This document shows, piece after piece, positions 36,288 to 45,153 of a stretch of DNA of 64,000 bases (position 1 is its first letter; each line of letters opens with the position of its first letter). Below the pieces are notes generated by a model that saw nothing but the letters and a program-made list of their open reading frames with translations, made no database searches and had not been told where the DNA came from. The DNA is from Gammaproteobacteria bacterium. Lineage in GTDB: Bacteria; Pseudomonadota; Gammaproteobacteria; Pseudomonadales; Pseudohongiellaceae. The DNA lies in NCBI GenBank assembly GCA_021773355.1, contig JAJFKE010000046.1:124001-188000 (forward strand), written 5' to 3'. Position numbers and translations under genes: made by a program.

Positions 36288-36962
36288 TTACAGGTATTGT
36301 GTAATAAGCAGCAGTGCGGCTCCCAGGCCGATGCCACAATGGATTACACCAACAACACTGGCCATAGGGCCTTGCTTGCCCTTTAGACCGTTAAACGCCA
36401 GTGCAAGTATAATGACTACGCAGAGAATTTGAGCCAGCATGCTTACGCCACCATCCATTGACATAGGCAGCCGTCCGGCTCCAGTCAGGTGCGAGGAAGC
36501 GCCCATAAAAAATAGCATGGGCAGCGAAAACAAGGTATTTGTTCTCGATGCCAGTCCGGCTTTTGCTAGAGCACCGGCCGCAGCAGGATCTGCTTCTCCG
36601 CCTGCAATCACGGCATCAGTCGACGCGATAACAATTTGTTGCGCGGGCCAAATTACAAGCCACACATTAAGAAACATTATGGTACCCAGCAACATGCCGA
36701 TCATGATGTAAAAGTTGATGGCGCCGCCGAGGAAGCCAGCCAACGCAAGTCCGGATAGGAAGGTGAACAGGGCGCCGTACCTAAACCACCAAAGTGCACG
36801 TGGTACTAGCTTGGAAATAGCTGAAGATTTCGCTGCAGCATCAGTTTCCTTGAAAAATTCTGTCTGTACGAAATTAAAATAGTACAGAATGCCGATCCAG
36901 GTAACGCCAGCAAAAAAATGAATCCAGCGAAACAGATAAGATATAAAATTTTCCAATTCCAT
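36288..36962 (-). CDS. Membrane protein of the urate hydroxylase PuuD (DUF989) family
   Basis: 224 residues, with about five transmembrane helices. The start, FRWIHFFAGVTWIGILYYFNFVQTEFF, and WLVIWPAQQ are typical of the membrane part of PuuD. The C-terminal cytochrome c domain of true PuuD is lacking, so it is the short form seen widely in marine gammaproteobacteria. Urate oxidation is therefore not a safe call. His residues in the first helix could bind haem. No purine genes are nearby. Confidence 0.75.
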   Translation of the reverse strand: MELENFISYLFRWIHFFAGVTWIGILYYFNFVQTEFFKETDAAAKSSAISKLVPRALWWFRYGALFTFLSGLALAGFLGGAINFYIMIGMLLGTIMFLNVWLVIWPAQQIVIASTDAVIAGGEADPAAAGALAKAGLASRTNTLFSLPMLFFMGASSHLTGAGRLPMSMDGGVSMLAQILCVVIILALAFNGLKGKQGPMASVVGVIHCGIGLGAALLLITQYL

Positions 36963-37125
36963 AGCAGGGGCTCCAGAGCTTGTTGATGTAATAATTTTAG
37001 TACCTGTGAGGCCGATAGCACTGTGCAGGTAAGCTGGAAACTAGTCTACCACTGGCTAGAATACTTAGCCATTAGAGTGATTGCGGGATGGTATGCACTG
37101 CTGATTTCTAGGATAATGGCAGGCT

Positions 37126-37923
37126 ATGAAAGAAAATGACGATTTAGGCAAGATACCGCCAATGGTCCCGGATCGCGACGACGTGGACTCCCATCTTAGC
37201 AATAGAAGGGCGCAGGGCCAGGATATTGTTCGGCCTGGCTACTATGCGGAAAAAGTAAAAGTGAGCACCTGGCCGGTGCGCATCATGCTTAGCCTCATTG
37301 TTATTGCAATGACCGCGGCAGGGTATGGCGCCTATCTTATGTACGGTCTGTATTTGGATGATATGCAGCAGGCCGAATTACGCATTGCGGACTTGGAGAG
37401 AAGGTTGGCGCTAGCCGGAGATTCGGCTGAGGAATCTACCCTGAATATGTTTGAGAGAATGGATTTCAACTTTTCCGAAATCGACAAACTTTGGGCGGCG
37501 CGCAGGGTTATTAACAGTAGCTTGGAAGACTTGCAGTCAGAAATTGCCAAGTTGGGTCTGGTGAATGAGGGTCAGGACGAAACCACTGCTAACAATAGCC
37601 AGCAAATAGCCGCTAATAATCAAGCTGTACGAGCGGCAGAAAGCAAAATAAATGCGCTTAATGTTGACTTCGCACAGCTTACCGAATCAGTTAGCAATTT
37701 GAATGCCTCGGTTCAGGAGTTAGATGCGATGCGCGGTGACTTGGCTTCAATTCGCCAAGCGCTAAACAGTGGTGACAGCACCGTGCTTGGACTGGTCGGT
37801 CGCCTTGAATATATAGAAGAATCTATGGAATCCGTAAACGCTCACAGATTGCAAATCAACGAGAGTCTATTTCGTTTGCAGGAAAATATAGAAGCCCTGC
37901 AAATATCTTCTGGTAATCTCTAA
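37126..37923 (+). CDS. Single-pass membrane protein with long periplasmic coiled coil, unknown function
   Basis: 265 residues: a polar N-terminal tail of ~45 residues, one transmembrane helix (VRIMLSLIVIAMTAAGYGAYLMYGLYL, ~residues 49-75), then heptad-rich helices to the end (LRIADLERRLALAGDSAEES; LNVDFAQLTESVSNLNASVQEL; IRQALNSG). I do not recognise a family. The layout resembles envelope organising or cell-division scaffold proteins. It converges with the enoyl-CoA hydratase gene. Confidence 0.75.
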   Translation: MKENDDLGKIPPMVPDRDDVDSHLSNRRAQGQDIVRPGYYAEKVKVSTWPVRIMLSLIVIAMTAAGYGAYLMYGLYLDDMQQAELRIADLERRLALAGDSAEESTLNMFERMDFNFSEIDKLWAARRVINSSLEDLQSEIAKLGLVNEGQDETTANNSQQIAANNQAVRAAESKINALNVDFAQLTESVSNLNASVQELDAMRGDLASIRQALNSGDSTVLGLVGRLEYIEESMESVNAHRLQINESLFRLQENIEALQISSGNL

Positions 37924-37945
37924 GTATCTGTCGCTGAGCCGATGC

Positions 37946-38740
37946 TCATTCGCCGGTAAATACAGGCTGCCGTTTCTCAATAAACGCTGTAACCCCTTCT
38001 TTAAAATCTGCTCTCGATGCGCAATCAGAAAAATACTCTGCCTCGGCTTGAAGTTGTGATTCGAACTCGTTCTCAAGAGAACGATAAAATAATGCCTTGG
38101 TATTGCCATATACATGGGTGGGTCCATTCGCCAGTCGTCTCGCCAATTTGTCGGTCTCTGCATCGAGTTCGCTGCCATCCACTACAAAGTTAATCATGCC
38201 CATATCCTTCGCCGCCTGGGCGTCGAAGCGATCTCCGAGTAGCGCGATTTCCATGGCTTTCTTGATGCCGACTGCACGCGGCAGATGAAACGATGACGAG
38301 CCGTCAGGACTAGTGCCTATTTTGCAATAGGCCAGGGTGAAGAACGCATCTTCAGCGGCAATCACCAGATCACAGGCCAGGGCCATGCTGACGCCGGCTC
38401 CTGCGGCTGCGCCTCGGCAACTGGCGATTATTGGTTTGGGCATTCTGCGCATGGCAAACATGATGGGGTGTAAATCATGGATACGCAGCAGGAACTCCTT
38501 ACGAATCTCTTCGGGCTGCTTCTTAATAGATTCGCCCATACCTTTCACATCGCCACCAGCCATGAAATGGTCACCAGCACCGGTGAGCACCACGCAGCGA
38601 ACCGACTTGTCTATCTCGACATCGTGCAATGCCTCGCATAACTGGGTCCGCATCTCCATGCTGAGAGCATTTCTGGCTTCCGGGCGGTTCATTGTTAGGG
38701 TGGCAATGCCATTGCGTATAGAGACTTCTAAGTGCGACAT
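37946..38740 (-). CDS. Enoyl-CoA hydratase/isomerase family protein
   Basis: 264-residue crotonase fold: NRPEARNALSMEM, the oxyanion-hole segments AGGDVKGMG and CRGAAAGAGVSMALACDLVIAA. At the catalytic position it has IGTSPDGSSSFHLPRAVG, where an acidic residue in SPDG resembles Delta3-Delta2-enoyl-CoA isomerases and PaaG more than hydratases. It would act in fatty-acid or aromatic degradation in the cytoplasm. It stands alone, without other beta-oxidation genes beside it. Confidence 0.85.
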   Translation of the reverse strand: MSHLEVSIRNGIATLTMNRPEARNALSMEMRTQLCEALHDVEIDKSVRCVVLTGAGDHFMAGGDVKGMGESIKKQPEEIRKEFLLRIHDLHPIMFAMRRMPKPIIASCRGAAAGAGVSMALACDLVIAAEDAFFTLAYCKIGTSPDGSSSFHLPRAVGIKKAMEIALLGDRFDAQAAKDMGMINFVVDGSELDAETDKLARRLANGPTHVYGNTKALFYRSLENEFESQLQAEAEYFSDCASRADFKEGVTAFIEKRQPVFTGE

Positions 38741-38849
38741 AGACTTGTCCTGGGCTAATAGTTACTAAGGTTACAGGGCTGGATTGATAATTGATGAAGG
38801 CAAGTATAACGCCAGAATTTGATGGAATGACAGCCAGTCACCTTTGATC

Positions 38850-38877
38850 TTGGCAAAGGCTCTGGTTTAGGTATAAT
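38850..38877 (+). promoter_or_regulatory. Sigma-70 promoter of tRNA-Leu
   Basis: TTGGCA (38850-38855) and a perfect TATAAT (38872-38877) are separated by 16 bp. They lie ~40 bp before the tRNA. Confidence 0.88.
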
Positions 38878-38915
38878 ACGCGGCCTTCAAAGGCTTAATG
38901 AGTTTTTTGATAAAT

Positions 38916-39000
38916 GCGGATGTGGCGGAATTGGTAGACGCGCTAGATTTAGGTTCTAGTATCGCAAGGTGTGGGAGTTCAAGTCTCCCCATCCGCACCA
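38916..39000 (+). tRNA. tRNA-Leu (anticodon UAG)
   Basis: An 85-nt class II tRNA: acceptor GCGGATG pairs with CATCCGC, with the discriminator A and encoded CCA at its end. The anticodon arm is CTAGA-TTTAGGT-TCTAG, giving anticodon TAG. There is a short variable arm and the T-loop TTCAAGT. It is a likely integration site for the accessory stretch that follows, which ends with a tyrosine recombinase gene. Confidence 0.96.
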
Positions 39001-39158
39001 GATTACGTAAAACCTTTCATAATAACCAATGGAAGAGTCCATTTTGGGAAACAATAGAACTTATCTTTGGAACGGTCAAACAATCGTGTTATCCAATTCG
39101 ATCTACAGTTCTGAATTGTGCCTGAATGGGCGTGGAAAGCCCTGACAATTACTATCCG

Positions 39159-39929
39159 TTAACTCTGCTTGGTGCCAGAACCGGAGTTTGCCCTTTCCTC
39201 GGAATTTATTTTTGCCTCGGGTGGCAATAATATATTACAGACTAGTTCCTCATCAGAATTAACTGATTTGTGAAGCTCATTTAATCCAATACGTATGGGT
39301 TCCACTGTTGAATCTGGATGGTAAATTAGACCTCCACCGGCGGAAATTCCCAACCCTTTGCTAAACTCTTCTTTCTGTTTGATAGTATGCCTGAGCCGAG
39401 ACCAGTCGTTATGTTCGTCATGTACGTTGATATAGTATGGGATGAGCGCTAAAGTCTCTGTAAAACTTTCACAACTATCTGTACCGAAACTACCCATTCC
39501 CAGTTGTATGGCACCGGCAGATACTCCTATTATCACTGTTCCTGAATAAAATTTGCGAGAAATTATTTCGGCCATACCGGTTTCCTGAATTATTCCCCAA
39601 CCAGCTTTAAAATCACCTCCCGCGAGTAGAATTAAGTCAGCTGATTCGAGAAAGTCCCTGTCTTCATCGGTAAATGATGACGTAATCATCTTGCTTTCAT
39701 GGATATCTATATTATCCATTGCTGCCGTGAAGAGATTAAAAAACTCGGGATTATCCCCATTGGAAGCACCAATATAAGCCGATCTAGTGACTGTCGCCTG
39801 ATGGATTTTAAGATTCTCCCTGATAGTCGTTACGAATCTGTTATTTGGACTATTCCAGAAAAGTAACTGGCTGTCTGCCAGAAGATAAAGTGGTTTGAGA
39901 TTACTATTTGTGTTGATTTCTATAGTCAT
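39159..39929 (-). CDS. Peptidase S51-type (dipeptidase E/cyanophycinase-like) protein
   Basis: 256 residues of a class I amidotransferase-like fold. ADLILLAGGDFKAGW precedes the nucleophile-elbow motif VIIGVSAGAIQLG near residue 135 (Ser nucleophile, GxSAG), and a conserved His follows in YYINVHDEHNDW. The family hydrolyses Asp-X dipeptides or cyanophycin. There is no signal peptide, so it is cytoplasmic. It lies in the accessory region after tRNA-Leu, opposite in direction to the GT4 gene. The substrate is unknown. Confidence 0.8.
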   Translation of the reverse strand: MTIEINTNSNLKPLYLLADSQLLFWNSPNNRFVTTIRENLKIHQATVTRSAYIGASNGDNPEFFNLFTAAMDNIDIHESKMITSSFTDEDRDFLESADLILLAGGDFKAGWGIIQETGMAEIISRKFYSGTVIIGVSAGAIQLGMGSFGTDSCESFTETLALIPYYINVHDEHNDWSRLRHTIKQKEEFSKGLGISAGGGLIYHPDSTVEPIRIGLNELHKSVNSDEELVCNILLPPEAKINSEERANSGSGTKQS

Positions 39930-40340
39930 AAGTCACTCATTGCCGGATATATCTTCATCGTCCCAATGTTCATTAAGTCTAACAACACTTCGTGGGTGGC
40001 AACATTATATTGATTTCGTTGAAAATGCTCAAAAATGCACCAGATATTGACCGTACTCCTTAATCTTTGAAAAATCTGAATCAACCACCTTAGGGTAGGA
40101 GCGCGGGTCTCTCATTGAGGGTAAGTGTTGATTTGCCGCCTTAAGGATGAGAAGTCCAGATTGCCTTGTTAGCACTCATAGTCTTGGCTCAGAATTTTCT
40201 ACCGACAGCACTGCTATTGCTGTCCTCCACTTTGTAAGTAACATTCTTTTCATATACTATGCTTATCGTGGGAAACCAGAAATTTCTCACAAACAATTTG
40301 TCGACAGTGAAATTTGGATTAATAAGGATAACTAGGAATT
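39930..40340. other. Intergenic stretch in the accessory region
   Basis: About 410 bp without a supported gene. A plus-strand frame of 62 codons ending at 40335 just before the GT4 gene has no Shine-Dalgarno sequence or recognisable content. Bases ~39995-40075 read as short coding-like pieces in two frames (SLKMLKNAPDIDRTP in one), possibly a decayed gene end. Confidence 0.35.
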
Positions 40341-41528
40341 ATGCGCATTTGTTTGCATACATTTTGGGACATTACACACGATTTCATTGGGGGTACAGAG
40401 AGGTTTCTCGTGGAACTCGCTACAGAGTTGCAAGCACTTGGCTTCGAACCATTTATAGTTTGTTCCGGTAATGATACAAGATTAACTATTCAAGGAGTTC
40501 CTGTTTTCGGTGTATTGCCAGATAAATATTTACAATCATTCCATTCACTCGGTGAAGCAAAGGCTGCGTTCCTAAAGGAAAACTTCGTAGAAGGGAAATC
40601 AATTGAGTCTGGTCTACACGAGTTGGGAGCCTATGTGCAAGAGCAAGTAGGGAAGTTTGACGCAGATGTAATTCACCTAAATTCTTTCGCATCGTCACTT
40701 TATTTTGAGTCTAACGTACCGGTAGTTGTGACTAACCATGAAAATCAACAAGAATCTGACCGTTTGTGGGGTGCAGGATTCTTTAATCGTTTAGCATCGA
40801 TGAACAAGGAAAGTGAAGCAAATTTGGCTAGCCATGCAGCTCGTGTCGTACCTACACGATTCTATGCCAAACAATACAGCAGTCTGTTTGATGCGGATGT
40901 ACTAGGAATTAACCAAGGAATCAGCCTGACAACATTCAACACTCAGATCGTTTCAAATCCGATGATGGAAAGCAAATCCAGTGATACAAAAGCAATAAGA
41001 GTCTTGCTACCTTCGAGGCTCGATCCAGATCAGAAAGGCCATGATTTAGCCATTACCGCATGTAAAATACTCAGCGATGAGCAGTTCAACTCGGAATTTG
41101 TTTTTTCAGGCATCAGACAAGACAACCGGCATTTAGTCTCTGATTTGAGAAATTTATGTAAAGAGCTTGGCATTGCAGAGAAGGTCTCTTTCCAGCGATT
41201 TGCAGATATAAACAGAGCGTTTCATGCAGCCGATGTAGTTATTTCGCCAGAAAGGTATTGCTCTTATGGGTTGTCCATCTCCGAGTCGCTTTCGTTGGGA
41301 ATTCCGACAGTGCTCAGTGACATCCCTACTTATAAGGAGATTGCAAGCGAATTTTCTCATGCATTCTTCTTCGAAAGCGATGATGCAGTAGACCTAGCAG
41401 AAAAGATAAAAGAAGCTGCGCGCTACTGTGTAAGCAGCGCGGAGAAGATAAGGTTTAGGACTAGATATGATTTTAGAGAATGTGCCAAAAGATATGGTGA
41501 TCTTTATCTATCATGTGTTAGCGATTAA
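40341..41528 (+). CDS. GT4 family glycosyltransferase
   Basis: 395 residues of the GT-B fold. An N-terminal acceptor domain (ICLHTFWDITHDFIGGTERF) is followed by a donor-binding domain with VLLPSRLDPDQKGHDLAI near residue 225 and the E-x7-E nucleotide-sugar motif ERYCSYGLSISESLSLGIPTV. It probably transfers a sugar to a surface glycan or lipid. No other polysaccharide genes are nearby and codon use is AT-rich, fitting a horizontally acquired gene. Its 3' end overlaps the next, convergent gene by 11 bp. Confidence 0.85.
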   Translation: MRICLHTFWDITHDFIGGTERFLVELATELQALGFEPFIVCSGNDTRLTIQGVPVFGVLPDKYLQSFHSLGEAKAAFLKENFVEGKSIESGLHELGAYVQEQVGKFDADVIHLNSFASSLYFESNVPVVVTNHENQQESDRLWGAGFFNRLASMNKESEANLASHAARVVPTRFYAKQYSSLFDADVLGINQGISLTTFNTQIVSNPMMESKSSDTKAIRVLLPSRLDPDQKGHDLAITACKILSDEQFNSEFVFSGIRQDNRHLVSDLRNLCKELGIAEKVSFQRFADINRAFHAADVVISPERYCSYGLSISESLSLGIPTVLSDIPTYKEIASEFSHAFFFESDDAVDLAEKIKEAARYCVSSAEKIRFRTRYDFRECAKRYGDLYLSCVSD

Positions 41529-42210
41529 TCTGCTCGAATCGTTTTTTCGAAAACCTGAGGAGACGACTGGGCTTCCTTATCTTCAGCTGCGATTCACCCC
41601 GATAATCCAGCTTTATTTCGAAGTTAACTCGTGTTGAAAACTCATTTGATGGGCAAATTAGTACGTGCCCTCGTATGTCTTTCGATTTAATTCGGACTCG
41701 CAGTTTTCTCCATCCTTGTTCAGAGGGAAAAATAAAATAAGAGTTCTCGGAAGACCTTTGATACTTACAAATATCCAAGGTCTGACTTATACCTGGATTG
41801 ATATCGATTACATCAGGGTTTCCCAATTTAGCCCAACATATTGCCTCTCTAGATATGGGCCTAAAATGATCCTCAGTCACGACTTGTGCACGTGGAATTT
41901 CCAGGTCGATATCTTCATTTCTGTACGTTGGAAGGTTCTCATTCGTTTCTATTTGAGCCTTAGGAAGAATGTCCTCATTCTCGATATCATACAAGCTAAC
42001 TACTGCGATACAGTCCTTAGCAACTGATCTGCCGTAATTCTCAATCTGAATAGACCAGTAGACTCCGTTGCCGTCTTGTAAAGGCGACAGATCCTTATAA
42101 CGAACAATAACTCTAGGCTTATAGAAATATCTCGTTACTTCCGAACCGATAAGGGTGCCAACCGTCAGACTTAACAGCGATGAGATTAGCATATAGATAT
42201 CGATTTCCAA
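41518..42210 (-). CDS. Membrane-anchored protein of unknown function
   Basis: 230 residues: one N-terminal transmembrane helix (IYMLISSLLSLTVGTLIGSEV), then a cytoplasmic or periplasmic beta-rich domain (VYWSIQIENYGRSVAKDCIAVVSLYD), reminiscent of Ig-like folds used in signalling or adhesion. I do not recognise a family. It is transcribed with, or just after, the recombinase gene (26-bp gap) and converges with the GT4 gene. Confidence 0.55.
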   Translation of the reverse strand: MEIDIYMLISSLLSLTVGTLIGSEVTRYFYKPRVIVRYKDLSPLQDGNGVYWSIQIENYGRSVAKDCIAVVSLYDIENEDILPKAQIETNENLPTYRNEDIDLEIPRAQVVTEDHFRPISREAICWAKLGNPDVIDINPGISQTLDICKYQRSSENSYFIFPSEQGWRKLRVRIKSKDIRGHVLICPSNEFSTRVNFEIKLDYRGESQLKIRKPSRLLRFSKKRFEQINR

Positions 42211-42236
42211 GAGATAATTCCTAGTTATCCATACTT

Positions 42237-43193
42237 TTAGAACCTCCCTCGTACATTTGCTGCGGTAATTCTGTCCTGAAGTCTTCTATCGCTCACATGT
42301 GTATATATTTCGGTAGTCGATATGCTCTGATGTCCGAGTAAGCGCTGGACATGACGAATATCTATCCCTGCCTCCAAGAGTTCACAAGCGGCAGAATGTC
42401 TACACATATGAGGCGTAATCTTGCGCATAATAAGTGACTTGGCAGCAAGATCGGCAATTAGTTTTCGGACAAATTGGGTTGAACTAGGCATTCCCCTACT
42501 ATTAACTAAAAATTTGTCGTGATTGGTTTGAGTTGTTGCTCGCATTAATAAATACGCTCGTACCAGCTCGCTGACCTCTTTGTCTGGTAAGAATACAAAC
42601 CTTTCACGCATTCCCTTCCCCAGTATTTTCACGCGATTGCCAATTAGATCGATATCTTCGAGAGAAATACTAACCAATTCTCCTACTCTTACGCCTGTAC
42701 AAAGCATAAGCTCCAACGATAGTAGAGCTGTTAGTTTGTTAAAATCAGATTTAATTACTATCTTGTTTGATATCTGCTGGCTGTTGTAAGCCTGTTTACT
42801 ATTAATGCCAAGTTGATTTTTGGCAGTGGCTATTAATTTTTTTATTTCACTAGTCGGAATATTCTTGGGCAACTGTTTTGAGGGCTTCAAATCAATGTGT
42901 ATTTTGTGGAAAATATTTGTGGCCAATACTTCTTCGAGTTCATACCAGCGAAACATCGCTTTAATACACGCAAGTTTTCTTTTGGCCGAGGACGGTTTCG
43001 ATCCCCTATCAAGAATTGAATGCTGGTAGCGTCTGATGTGATCTCTTGTTATTTCTTCAAGTTTTAAAGATTGTCCAACAACGTCGATAAATTGCCGTAA
43101 ATCAATTTGATAGGCTTTGAGAGTATTTCTGGATAGGTTTTTGTTCTTTTCGCATACTATGAGAAAATTACTACAAGCGAACGAGATGAGCAT
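42237..43193 (-). CDS. Tyrosine recombinase (integrase)
   Basis: 318 residues. The N-terminal SAM-like core-binding domain is followed by the catalytic domain with all active-site residues: R in CTGVRVGELVSISLEDIDL, K-region near VKILGKGMRERFV, H-x-x-R in TPHMCRHSAACELLEAG, H in LLGHQSISTTEIYTHV and the Tyr nucleophile in the same motif. It most resembles XerC/phage-type integrases. It lies 3.2 kb from tRNA-Leu. The IS110-family element starts ~260 bp upstream of its start. Confidence 0.92.
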   Translation of the reverse strand: MLISFACSNFLIVCEKNKNLSRNTLKAYQIDLRQFIDVVGQSLKLEEITRDHIRRYQHSILDRGSKPSSAKRKLACIKAMFRWYELEEVLATNIFHKIHIDLKPSKQLPKNIPTSEIKKLIATAKNQLGINSKQAYNSQQISNKIVIKSDFNKLTALLSLELMLCTGVRVGELVSISLEDIDLIGNRVKILGKGMRERFVFLPDKEVSELVRAYLLMRATTQTNHDKFLVNSRGMPSSTQFVRKLIADLAAKSLIMRKITPHMCRHSAACELLEAGIDIRHVQRLLGHQSISTTEIYTHVSDRRLQDRITAANVRGRF

Positions 43194-43452
43194 CTTTTTG
43201 CGACCTTTTATGTGTAAAGCGTGGGAACAGGTTCGATAGCTCAGTATTAAGCTTCGCTAAGAATCTGAGAAAAGCCGTATAGTATTTTAGCGGCGGTTAT
43301 TCGTCGACTATCGAAAGTGACGGGTTAAATATGCCGTACTGGATATTTACTCTGAACTAACAGATGTTCTCTTCTTGTCCGTTACCCGCTAATCATGCGA
43401 GGTCAGAAACAATTGTTGTAGTGAGGAGAAGGAAGAGGAAGGAGGGACATAT
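43194..43452. other. Intergenic stretch between the integrase and the IS element
   Basis: No supported gene. It contains GACGGGTTAA (near 43320) and GTTACCCGC (near 43380), a weak inverted pair. It may hold the integrase promoter. Confidence 0.3.
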
Positions 43453-43813
43453 ATGGACGCCCCGATAATATCAAGCAAAGTTAACCATAAGCTTGATTAA
43501 TCAAACTTCAATTCATAGCGCCGTAAGTTGCTCGGTGCTATGGTCACGGTCTCCTCGATATTGTTCGCCTGCTCGTTGCCTTTCTGGCTCCAGATCGATG
43601 GTATAAAAGGTCGTGCTGACATATATCCGGCCCATATTGGAAGTGTATTGATATTCACTTCCGGCCCTAATGAGATCCGCACTTGACTGTCTTCACACTA
43701 ACACGGTTTACAAGAACCTTGTCCCCTTCAGACTGTCGTCAAGCACGGAGAACCGTTTTAATCATCGGTGCAGGCACGACCAGGTGAATCGAAAACGAGG
43801 CATGGGTGAATAG
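43453..43813 (-). ncRNA. Candidate IS1111 guide RNA (seekRNA) region
   Basis: The ~360 bp after the transposase stop have no gene-like frame except short ones and contain several GC-rich pairable segments (for example AGCACGGAGAACCG near 43745). By family knowledge, this tail carries the RNA that selects target and donor sites. The precise RNA ends and the target-binding loops cannot be read by eye. Confidence 0.5.
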
Positions 43814-44839
43814 CTACCCAGCAAATTGCGGCTGATAGTACTGCCTGCGCTGTAACAGTATCCAGGCCAGTCGCGCAAGTCGATTGGCTAATGCCACGGC
43901 TGCTTTGTTAGCCCCACGACGGTCGGCGAGCTGAGTTACCCACGACGAAAGCTTGTCGTCTTTATGCCTACAGCGGTGAACAACAGCTCGGGCACCATGA
44001 ATGAGTTGCTTGCGAAGATAGCGATTTCCTCGCTTGGTCATTGCACCGTTGAATGACTTGTCGCCGCTGGAAAACTGACGTGGAGTTAATCCTAGCCACA
44101 CTGCTAGGTCCCGTGGATGAGCAAATTGACTGCCATCACCGATAGCGCTGTACAAGCCCGTAGCATTGATAACACCAATACCCGGCAGAGAAAGCAATAT
44201 TCTGCACAACTCGTGCTGGTTCGCCAGTTGAGTGAGCTGTCCATTCATCTTTTTGATTTGCGCTGTGAGTCGGTGGAAATCGTCCAGCACCTGACTCATT
44301 TCTTGTTTTATCGCAGGCGATAAGCTCTGATTGGCTGGGTCTATGGCGGACACCACAAGTTCTCGAAACGCCTTGAACCCTTGAGCGCCAATGAGGCCGT
44401 ATTCACTCAACAACCCCCGGGTTTGATTCATCAGGGCAACCCGCTGTTGAGACAGACGATCACGAATGCGGTGCAGTGATTGGATATCTTGCTGTTCTAC
44501 CGTTTTAATGGGTACGAAGCGCAAGTTGGGGCGTTTGAACGCCTCGGCGATGGCCAATGCATCATTGCGGTCATTTTTATTGCCACGAACGAAGGGCTTA
44601 ACGTGCTGAGCCGGAATGAGCCTGACTTCGTGCCCCATCGTCTGAAACGTTCGAGCCCAGTAGTGGCTTGAATAGCACGCTTCCATGGCAACAACCGCTG
44701 CTGGCATGTTAGCCAGTACCATCGGGAGTTTGCCACGGCTGAGTTGCCGATTTTCCAGAACTTTGTTTTGTGGAGAAACTGTACAAACTTGGAACACATT
44801 CTTTGCCAAATCAATGGCGACTAGTTTAAGCTCTTTCAT
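43814..44839 (-). CDS. IS110/IS1111-family transposase
   Basis: 341 residues with a RuvC-like N-terminal domain (VAIDLAKNVFQVC, MEACYSSHYWAR, NDRNDALAIAEA: the DEDD residues) and the C-terminal Tnp domain with LPGIGVINATGLYSAIGDG and LGLTPRQFSSGDKSFNGAMTKRGNRYLRK, which holds the conserved Ser. Complete and without frameshift, so the element may be active. The start is ATG 44839. Confidence 0.95.
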   Translation of the reverse strand: MKELKLVAIDLAKNVFQVCTVSPQNKVLENRQLSRGKLPMVLANMPAAVVAMEACYSSHYWARTFQTMGHEVRLIPAQHVKPFVRGNKNDRNDALAIAEAFKRPNLRFVPIKTVEQQDIQSLHRIRDRLSQQRVALMNQTRGLLSEYGLIGAQGFKAFRELVVSAIDPANQSLSPAIKQEMSQVLDDFHRLTAQIKKMNGQLTQLANQHELCRILLSLPGIGVINATGLYSAIGDGSQFAHPRDLAVWLGLTPRQFSSGDKSFNGAMTKRGNRYLRKQLIHGARAVVHRCRHKDDKLSSWVTQLADRRGANKAAVALANRLARLAWILLQRRQYYQPQFAG

Positions 44840-44918
44840 GATGGACGCCTCTTAGAGTTAACTGAAGGTTTCACTATCAGTTTGGCGCAATTGACGCCGG
44901 TCTAACAGGGGCGTCCAT

Positions 44919-45153
44919 CTCATCACTACTCACTTAGTAGCTTAAGCCTCAGCTTACTCAGACCGCCGCAATCGAAGCTATTGCATCAATTGTAATGGCT
45001 ATAAAGAGTCAATCTGGCTTCTAATACCTTAAACCAGTAGTCGACGCAGTTGCCAGCTGCTGCCCGAATGTTAGTTTCTCTATATAACTTGTTCGATGGA
45101 AGCTTTAGAATCTCCGTATCGATTCTGAATAAGCTGCCATTGGATTACTCTCC
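44919..45153. other. Flank of the IS element, possible gene remnant
   Basis: Plus-strand bases ~44951-45025 read LTQTAAIEAIASIVMAIKSQ and end GF-stop, a coding-like 3' fragment with no visible 5' part. It might be what is left of a gene cut by the IS or lost with the island. The rest is unremarkable. Confidence 0.3.

Larger units (their letters stand above)
43453..44918 (-). mobile_element. IS110-family insertion sequence, IS1111 type
   Basis: The transposase at 43814-44839 is flanked by an 11-bp perfect inverted repeat, ATGGACGCCCC at 43453-43463 and its complement at 44908-44918, giving ~1.47 kb. Non-coding DNA is short upstream of the gene (~80 bp) and long downstream (~360 bp). Subterminal inverted repeats with the long non-coding part after the transposase is the IS1111 layout. 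In that group the downstream part encodes the guide RNA (seekRNA/bridge RNA). Exact ends may lie a few bases outside the repeats. A further direct copy of ATGGACGCC at 44841-44849 overlaps the region just before the transposase start. Confidence 0.85.

Noticed and set aside
40147..40335. 62-codon frame just before the GT4 gene
   Set aside because: No Shine-Dalgarno sequence and no recognisable content; it ends 5 bp before the GT4 start by chance.
43497..43682. 61-codon minus-strand frame in the IS tail
   Set aside because: It lies in the non-coding end of the IS1111-type element, has no family motif, and is better explained as part of the guide-RNA region.
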